Source of the DNA: CAWKDG01 sp963848355
Lineage (GTDB): Bacteria; Actinomycetota; Acidimicrobiia; Acidimicrobiales; UBA8190
DNA: 9,792 nt
Reading direction: 5' to 3'
Assembly (NCBI GenBank): GCA_963848355.1
Contig: CAWKDG010000005.1
Coordinates: 1-9,792 of the forward strand
A program made the position numbers and the translations under genes. Position 1 is the stretch's first letter; every line of letters starts with the position of its first letter. The notes under the pieces are model-generated. The model was not told the DNA's origin, did not search any database, and worked only from the letters and a program-made list of their open reading frames with translations. Positions 5,937 through 9,792 of the stretch are shown piece by piece.

Positions 5937-7231
5937 ACGACAGCGAACGCCGGGAGCTGGAGCTGTACGCGGCCGAGCACGTGGCCGACGGGATCGTCCG
6001 CTACGGCGTGGCCGGCATGAGCGAAGGCGAGCGCCGCTCGTTCGTGGAGAAGCTGGCCCGCGAGGCCATCGACGAGGCGGCCCGCACCATGGTCGACGGG
6101 GCCGTGCCCACCCCGACGGCCGAGGAGGAGGAGCAGATCGTGCGCCGGCTGGTGGCCACCCAGCTGGGCCTGGGACGGCTGCAGCTTCTGCTCGACGAGG
6201 ACGACATCGAGAACATCAACATCAACGGCTGCGACACCGTGTGGGTGAAGCGGGCCGACGGCATCAAGGAACAGGTCGAGCCGGTGGCCGACTCCGACGA
6301 GGACCTGGTCGAACTGGTCCAGCGCGCCGCCCGGGCCCATCACACCGGCGGCGAGCGCCGTATCGACAGCGCCAAGCCCATCGTCGACCTCCACCTGGCC
6401 GGAGGCCACCGGCTATCGGCCATGATCGAGGTGTCGGACCGCCCGTGCGTGTCCATCCGGCGCCACCGTCTGGTCGACGCCACCCTCTCGGACCTGGCCG
6501 ACTCGCTCACCGACGACTTGGTCCGGTTCCTGCGGGCGGCGGTGCGGGCCCGGCTGAACATGATCGTCTCCGGCGGCACCGACGCCGGCAAGACGACCCT
6601 GTTGCGAGCCCTGGCGGCCGAGGCCGACCCGGCCGACCGCATCATCACCATCGAGCTGTCCTACGAGCTCGGGCTGCACGAACTGGGCCACCGCCATCCC
6701 GACTGCGTGGCGTGGGAGACCCGGGAGGCCAACACCGAAGGCCAGGGGGCGGTGTCCATGGACTACCTCGTCCAGCGGGCCAACCGCCACGACGCCGACC
6801 GGGTCATCGTGGGCGAGGTCCTGGGCGACGAGATCGTCCCCATGCTGAACGCCATGACGGCGGGCAAGGCCGGCTCGATGTGCACCATCCACGCCGACTC
6901 GACCCAAGGCACGTTCTCCAAGATCAAGACCTACGCCAGCCAGTCGCCCAAGCACCTGACCGACAACGCCGCCGCCCAGCTCACGGCCCAGGCCCTCGAC
7001 CTCGTCGTCTTCGTGCGCAAGCGGCCCGACGCCTCGGGCCTGGCCCGGCGCTACGTGTCGTCGGTGCGGGTGGTGGAGGACGCCGACGGCCCCCACGTCA
7101 TCTCCACCGAGATCTTCGCCGAGCCGGCCGGCGGCGGCCCGGCCGTCCACCACCTGGGCATGCCCCCGGGCCTGCGGGACCGGTTGAGCGACTTCGGTTA
7201 CGACGCCCCCCTCCAGGTCTACGGCCGATGA
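5933..7231 (+). CDS. tadA: TadA/CpaF secretion ATPase
   Basis: This 432-aa protein is the hexameric cytoplasmic ATPase of the type II/IV secretion superfamily that drives Flp pilin polymerisation. Seen: a helical N-terminal domain (1-90), an NTD2-like region with DIENININGC (91-100) and VSIRRHR, Walker A GGTDAGKTT (214-222) with Lys220, an Asp box in ELSYELGLHEL (241-251), Walker B VIVGEV (291-296) with Glu295, and the His box TIHADS (318-323). The Walker A carries Asp-Ala where GSGKT-type loops have Gly-Ser, a conservative change for actinobacterial CpaF. The start is GTG 5933, because GGAGG (5921-5925) lies 7 bases upstream and the codon overlaps the tadZ stop. GTG 5918 would place the start ahead of this site. 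It overlaps tadB by ATGA, so the motor and its membrane partners are probably co-translated. Confidence 0.95.
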   Translation: MNDSERRELELYAAEHVADGIVRYGVAGMSEGERRSFVEKLAREAIDEAARTMVDGAVPTPTAEEEEQIVRRLVATQLGLGRLQLLLDEDDIENININGCDTVWVKRADGIKEQVEPVADSDEDLVELVQRAARAHHTGGERRIDSAKPIVDLHLAGGHRLSAMIEVSDRPCVSIRRHRLVDATLSDLADSLTDDLVRFLRAAVRARLNMIVSGGTDAGKTTLLRALAAEADPADRIITIELSYELGLHELGHRHPDCVAWETREANTEGQGAVSMDYLVQRANRHDADRVIVGEVLGDEIVPMLNAMTAGKAGSMCTIHADSTQGTFSKIKTYASQSPKHLTDNAAAQLTAQALDLVVFVRKRPDASGLARRYVSSVRVVEDADGPHVISTEIFAEPAGGGPAVHHLGMPPGLRDRLSDFGYDAPLQVYGR

Positions 7232-8079
7232 CCCCGGTCGTCGTTCTCATCGGGGCCGGTATCGGCGCCGGGCTGGCCCTGATCGTCGGCGGCCTGTGGT
7301 CGACCGCTTCGCCGGTGCGACGGGTGTCGATGATGAAGCGTCTCGACCCCGCCAACCGCCAGGCGGCGCTCTGTGCCGTCGTTCTCGCCCTGATCGTCGG
7401 GCTCATCACCCACTGGCCGGTGGGCGCCGCCATCGGCGGTGCCGTGGGCTGGACGCTGCGCTCCGCCCTCCAACCGAACACCTCCAACCGGGTGGTGGGG
7501 CGCCTGGAGGCCCTGGCCACCTGGATCGAGGCGCTGCGCGACAGCGTGGCCGCCCACCGGGGGCTCCTGGCCGCCATCGAGTCGACCGTGGCCGGCGCAC
7601 CGGCGGCGGTGAAGCCCAACGTCGTGCGTCTGGTGGCCCGCATCAAGAGCGGCGTGCCCCTCGACCAGGCGCTCCACGCCTTCGCCCTGGAGCTCGGCGA
7701 CGCCGCGGTCGACGAGGCCATCGCCCCGCTCATCTTGGCCAGCCGCTTCGGCGGATCGGATCTCCAGAGCCTGCTCGCCACCGCGGCGGCCAACACCCGC
7801 GACCAGATAGCGGTGTGGCAGCGCACCGAGGTGGCCCGGGCCCGACCCCGGCGCGACATGCGCCTGGTCATGGCCGTCACGCTCGTGTTCACCCTCGGAG
7901 TCCTCCTCGTCGGCCACGGCTACTTCCGGCCCTTCGACAGCCCCGGCGGGCAGCTGGCCCTGCTCTGCGTGGCGGGGCTCTTCGCCGCCGGCTTCTGGTC
8001 CATGAACCGGCTGTCGCGTCCCGCCCCCATGCCCCGCCTCTTCGACAGCGAGGCCACCTCCGGCAGAGAGGGGACGTAG
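7228..8079 (+). CDS. tadB: TadB-like inner-membrane platform protein (T2SSF domain)
   Basis: This 283-aa protein is one of the two related integral membrane platform proteins on which the TadA ATPase acts. Seen: an N-terminal transmembrane helix (about 4-24), a hydrophobic pair around 46-78, a cytoplasmic four-helix T2SSF region (about 92-205, LEALATWIEALRDSVAAHRG onward, with IKSGVPLDQALHAFALELGD and ILASRFGGSDLQSLL), and two further membrane helices (about 211-229 and 241-259). ATG 7228 overlaps the tadA stop by 4 bases. The frame is open far upstream of this start, but that upstream part is Arg/Pro-rich out-of-frame translation of tadZ and tadA and is not part of the gene. The stop TAG (8077-8079) touches the ATG of tadC. 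Confidence 0.92.
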   Translation: MTPVVVLIGAGIGAGLALIVGGLWSTASPVRRVSMMKRLDPANRQAALCAVVLALIVGLITHWPVGAAIGGAVGWTLRSALQPNTSNRVVGRLEALATWIEALRDSVAAHRGLLAAIESTVAGAPAAVKPNVVRLVARIKSGVPLDQALHAFALELGDAAVDEAIAPLILASRFGGSDLQSLLATAAANTRDQIAVWQRTEVARARPRRDMRLVMAVTLVFTLGVLLVGHGYFRPFDSPGGQLALLCVAGLFAAGFWSMNRLSRPAPMPRLFDSEATSGREGT

Positions 8080-8983
8080 ATGGTCCTCGTCATCGTGGCC
8101 GGGCTCGGTCTCGGTACCGGGCTCGGCGTTGTGTTGTGGGGCCTGTTCCCGCCGCCGCTCACCCTGCGGGCCGCCCTCGGCCGCCTCACCGGCGAGCACA
8201 CGCCGGCCGCGGCCGACGTCCTCACCCACGGGGTGGGCGGGGCCCGGCGCCTGTGCGGGCAGGTGGTGACGACCAACGTGGCCAAGGTGCCGCGCCTGGC
8301 CGACATCGTCCTGCCCGACCTGGCCATCACCGGCACGGCCACCGAGACCTTCGCCGTGAAGGTCGTCGGCTACGCCACCGGGCTGGCGCTGCGTGGGCCC
8401 GGCCCTGTGGGCCGCCTCGGGGGCTGTCCGGGTCCACGTCGGCATCGAGATCCCGGCCGTGGCCACCCTCGTGCTCGGCATCACCGGCGTGGTCACCCCG
8501 TTCGTCGACCTCCACAAGGCCGCCGAACGGCGCCGGCGCGCCTTCTGCCACTCGCTCTCGACCTACGCCTCGCTCGTCTCCATGGCCATGGCCGGCGCCA
8601 TGGGGTGGTCGAGCGCCCTCGAGGTGGCGGCCGGCGTCTCGTCCACCGACTGGGCCATGGCCGAGATCGCCCAGTCGCTGCTGTGGGCCCAGGCCTACCG
8701 CAAACAGCCGTGGGAAGGCCTCGACCGCCTGGCCACCCGCTTCGCCCTGCCCGACCTGGCCGACCTGGCCCGGGCCATGGCCCAGGCCGGCGACGGGGCC
8801 CGTATCCGCGACACCTTGGAGGCCAAGGCCCGGTCGCTGCGTCTCAAGGAGACGGCCGCCCTGGAGGACACCGCCCAGGCCACCACCCAGCGGATGCTCC
8901 TGCCCGGCGTGCTCCTCATGGCCGGCTACGGCGTCCTCGTCTTCTACCCGGCCTTGGCCGCCTTCACCGGCGCCCACATCTGA
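8080..8983 (+). CDS. tadC: TadC-like platform protein (T2SSF domain), frameshifted
   Basis: This is the second T2SSF-type platform protein, about 300 aa if the frame is repaired. The first part (8080 to about 8390) has a membrane helix (VIVAGLGLGTGLGVVLWGLF) and a soluble stretch ending GYATGLAL. The frame then turns into Arg/Pro-rich noise. The +1 frame carries on from about 8393 with VGPALWAASGAV, more hydrophobic segments, FVDLHKAAERRRRAFCHSLS, the T2SSF domain (MAGAMGWSSALEVAAG, GLDRLATRFALPDLADLARAM) and a final helix (MLLPGVLLMAGYGVLVFYP) to the stop at 8983. The join falls in the middle of a hydrophobic segment, so both halves belong to one protein and one extra base (or two lost) lies near 8383-8393. 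The downstream GTG 8393 could in theory start a separate product but has no clear ribosome binding site. It starts directly after the tadB stop. If the shift is real, pilus assembly would probably fail. Confidence 0.85.
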
Positions 8984-9016
8984 CCTCCCCGACACGACAA
9001 CCCGAAAGGAAGCCCC

Positions 9017-9277
9017 ATGCCCACACGGACTCGCATCAACCAGCTGGCGGTCACGCTCGAGGAGAAGGCCCGGTCGGCCGCCGAACGGGTGGTGGCGGTG
9101 CTCAGCTTCGTGCGCGCCTACGCCGTGGCCCGGCTCACGCCCCTCGTGGGCGACGAGTGCGGCGAGATCGCCTCGTGGGTCGTCGTCACCGCCCTGGTGG
9201 TGGCGGCCGCCATCGTCATCGTCGGCATCATCACCACCAAGCTGACGACGACGGCCAAGGACATCCAGACCCCGTGA
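9017..9277 (+). CDS. flp: Flp-type pilin / short prepilin
   Basis: This is an 86-aa protein with one hydrophobic helix (54-72, WVVVTALVVAAAIVIVGII), probably the major or a minor Flp pilin polymerised by this locus. A prepilin-peptidase site can be proposed between Gly45 and Asp46: the mature sequence would be DECGEIASWVVV with Glu at +5, as in the G/xxxxEY rule, but with Ile instead of Tyr after it. The leader would be 45 residues, long but within the range of actinobacterial Flp-like pilins. ATG 9017 follows GAAAGGAAG. A 33-base gap from tadC, the largest inside tadA-tadE, may allow higher or separate expression. No prepilin peptidase gene is in the window. Its stop overlaps the next start by GTGA. 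Confidence 0.78.
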   Translation: MPTRTRINQLAVTLEEKARSAAERVVAVLSFVRAYAVARLTPLVGDECGEIASWVVVTALVVAAAIVIVGIITTKLTTTAKDIQTP

Positions 9278-9720
9278 CGCCATCGGTCCGGGCGCCCCGG
9301 CGCCCGCGACGGCTCGGTGCCTACCGGTCGGACCGGCGAGGGCCGACGAGACGGGGAGAAGAAGGGTTGGCCGAGTTCGTCGTCTGCCTCTTCGCCTTCT
9401 TCCTCCTCGTCATCGCCGGCGTCCAGTTCGCCCTGTGGTCCCACGCCAGCCACCTGGCCCGGGCGGCGGCCGAGCAGGGGAGCCAGGTCGCCTCCGGCTA
9501 CGGCTCCACCGAGAGCGCCGGCACCCAGGCCGCCTACCAGTTCATCGCCACCACCGGCCCGGGCACGCTCACCGCCCCGGTGGTGAAGACCACCACCGTG
9601 ACGGGCGACGTGGCCCGGGTCACGGTCACCGGACGGACCCAGGCCCTCATCCCCTGGCTCGACCTCCCCGTGTCGGCCACCAGTAACGCCCCCATCCAGG
9701 AGTACCGCACGAGTGGCTGA
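9274..9720 (+). CDS. tadE: TadE-like pseudopilin
   Basis: This is a 148-aa membrane protein of the TadE type, a minor pseudopilin of Tad systems. Seen: a basic N-terminal leader (PRRPRRLGAYRSDRRGPTRRGEEG), then the TadE core GLAEFVVCLFAFFLLVIAGVQ (31-51) with the conserved Glu34, followed by SHASHLARAAAEQGSQVAS, typical of the mature stem, and a beta-rich extracellular part rich in Thr and Val (about 90-148). Processing before the hydrophobic core is likely (Gly31 region), but the exact bond is not certain. GTG 9274 overlaps the pilin stop by 4 bases. The same frame is open for a long way upstream, but that part is shadow translation of tadC and the pilin gene. Confidence 0.85.
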   Translation: MTPSVRAPRRPRRLGAYRSDRRGPTRRGEEGLAEFVVCLFAFFLLVIAGVQFALWSHASHLARAAAEQGSQVASGYGSTESAGTQAAYQFIATTGPGTLTAPVVKTTTVTGDVARVTVTGRTQALIPWLDLPVSATSNAPIQEYRTSG

Positions 9721-9792
9721 CCGACATCAGGCGGAGGACGCGGAGAAGAGGGCCAGGCCATCGCCGAGCTGGTGATCGTGGCCCCCGTCCTC
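9713..9792 (+). CDS. Second TadE-like pseudopilin, partial and apparently frameshifted
   Basis: The window ends inside another gene. The peptide EGQAIAELVIVAPVL (9748-9792) is a clear TadE-type N-terminal core with the conserved Glu and Pro, so a second TadE/TadF-like minor pilin starts here. No start codon exists in that frame after the tadE stop at 9720. The only good start, GTG 9713, overlaps tadE by 8 bases and reads VADRHQAEDAEK in a different frame that soon stops. One base lost between about 9735 and 9750 would join them. The 3' part lies beyond the window. Confidence 0.6.

Noticed and set aside
5752..7227. Very long forward open frame continuous with tadB
   Set aside because: The translation is Arg/Pro/Gly-rich shadow of tadZ and tadA; the real tadB starts at 7228 by ATGA overlap.
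8393..8983. Independent gene starting at GTG 8393
   Set aside because: It lacks a clear ribosome binding site and continues the hydrophobic segment and T2SSF architecture of the upstream half, so one frameshifted tadC is simpler.
7219..9283. Long antisense open frames over tadB, tadC and the pilin
   Set aside because: They have His/Gly/Arg-rich, low-complexity translations caused by high GC at third positions and no domains or ribosome binding sites.

Overview
The window is high-GC DNA with strong G/C preference at third codon positions, GTG starts and tightly coupled genes. This suggests a high-GC actinobacterium. An acidimicrobial or related lineage would fit the style of the pilus locus, but that is inference, not a taxonomic call. 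It has three parts: a recombinase gene, a repeat-rich accessory stretch, and the core of a Tad/Flp tight-adherence pilus operon.

Left (1-1430): an intact large serine recombinase with catalytic domain, recombinase domain and zinc ribbon. It is probably the integrase of an element that continues outside the window or once sat here. Its codon use is less GC-skewed than that of the pilus genes. An antisense ORF follows and may be a decayed small gene.

Middle (1430-2777): mostly non-coding. It holds a short-motif repeat system, CGTCACCC. Copies at 1819-1978 all point one way and copies at 2514-2687 all point the other way. The outermost pair on each side has the same 12-bp spacing. The two arrays enclose one gene, a ribbon-helix-helix (RHH) DNA-binding protein, which has a 27-bp operator-like inverted repeat upstream and nested hairpins downstream. 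This inverted-array layout is the most interesting feature here. It could be the multi-site ends of a small transposon-like unit or a cluster of regulator sites.

Right (2778-9792): a probable lipoprotein and a secreted Gly-rich, PKD-like protein, followed by CpaB/RcpC-like SAF protein, TadZ/CpaE-like ATPase, TadA/CpaF ATPase, TadB, TadC, a Flp-type pilin, a TadE-like pseudopilin and the start of a second TadE-like protein. Most junctions overlap by 4 bases, so the genes are probably one translationally coupled operon. TadA would power TadB/TadC at the membrane to assemble Flp pilin. TadZ would position the machine, CpaB would act on the outer side, and the TadE proteins would be minor pilins. 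No secretin or prepilin peptidase gene is in the window.

Several genes (RHH, lipoprotein, PKD-like protein, tadC, second tadE) read as clear coding sequence that changes frame part-way, as if single bases had been lost or gained, often beside G or C runs. So many in 10 kb point to indel errors in the assembly, though real gene decay cannot be excluded from the sequence alone.
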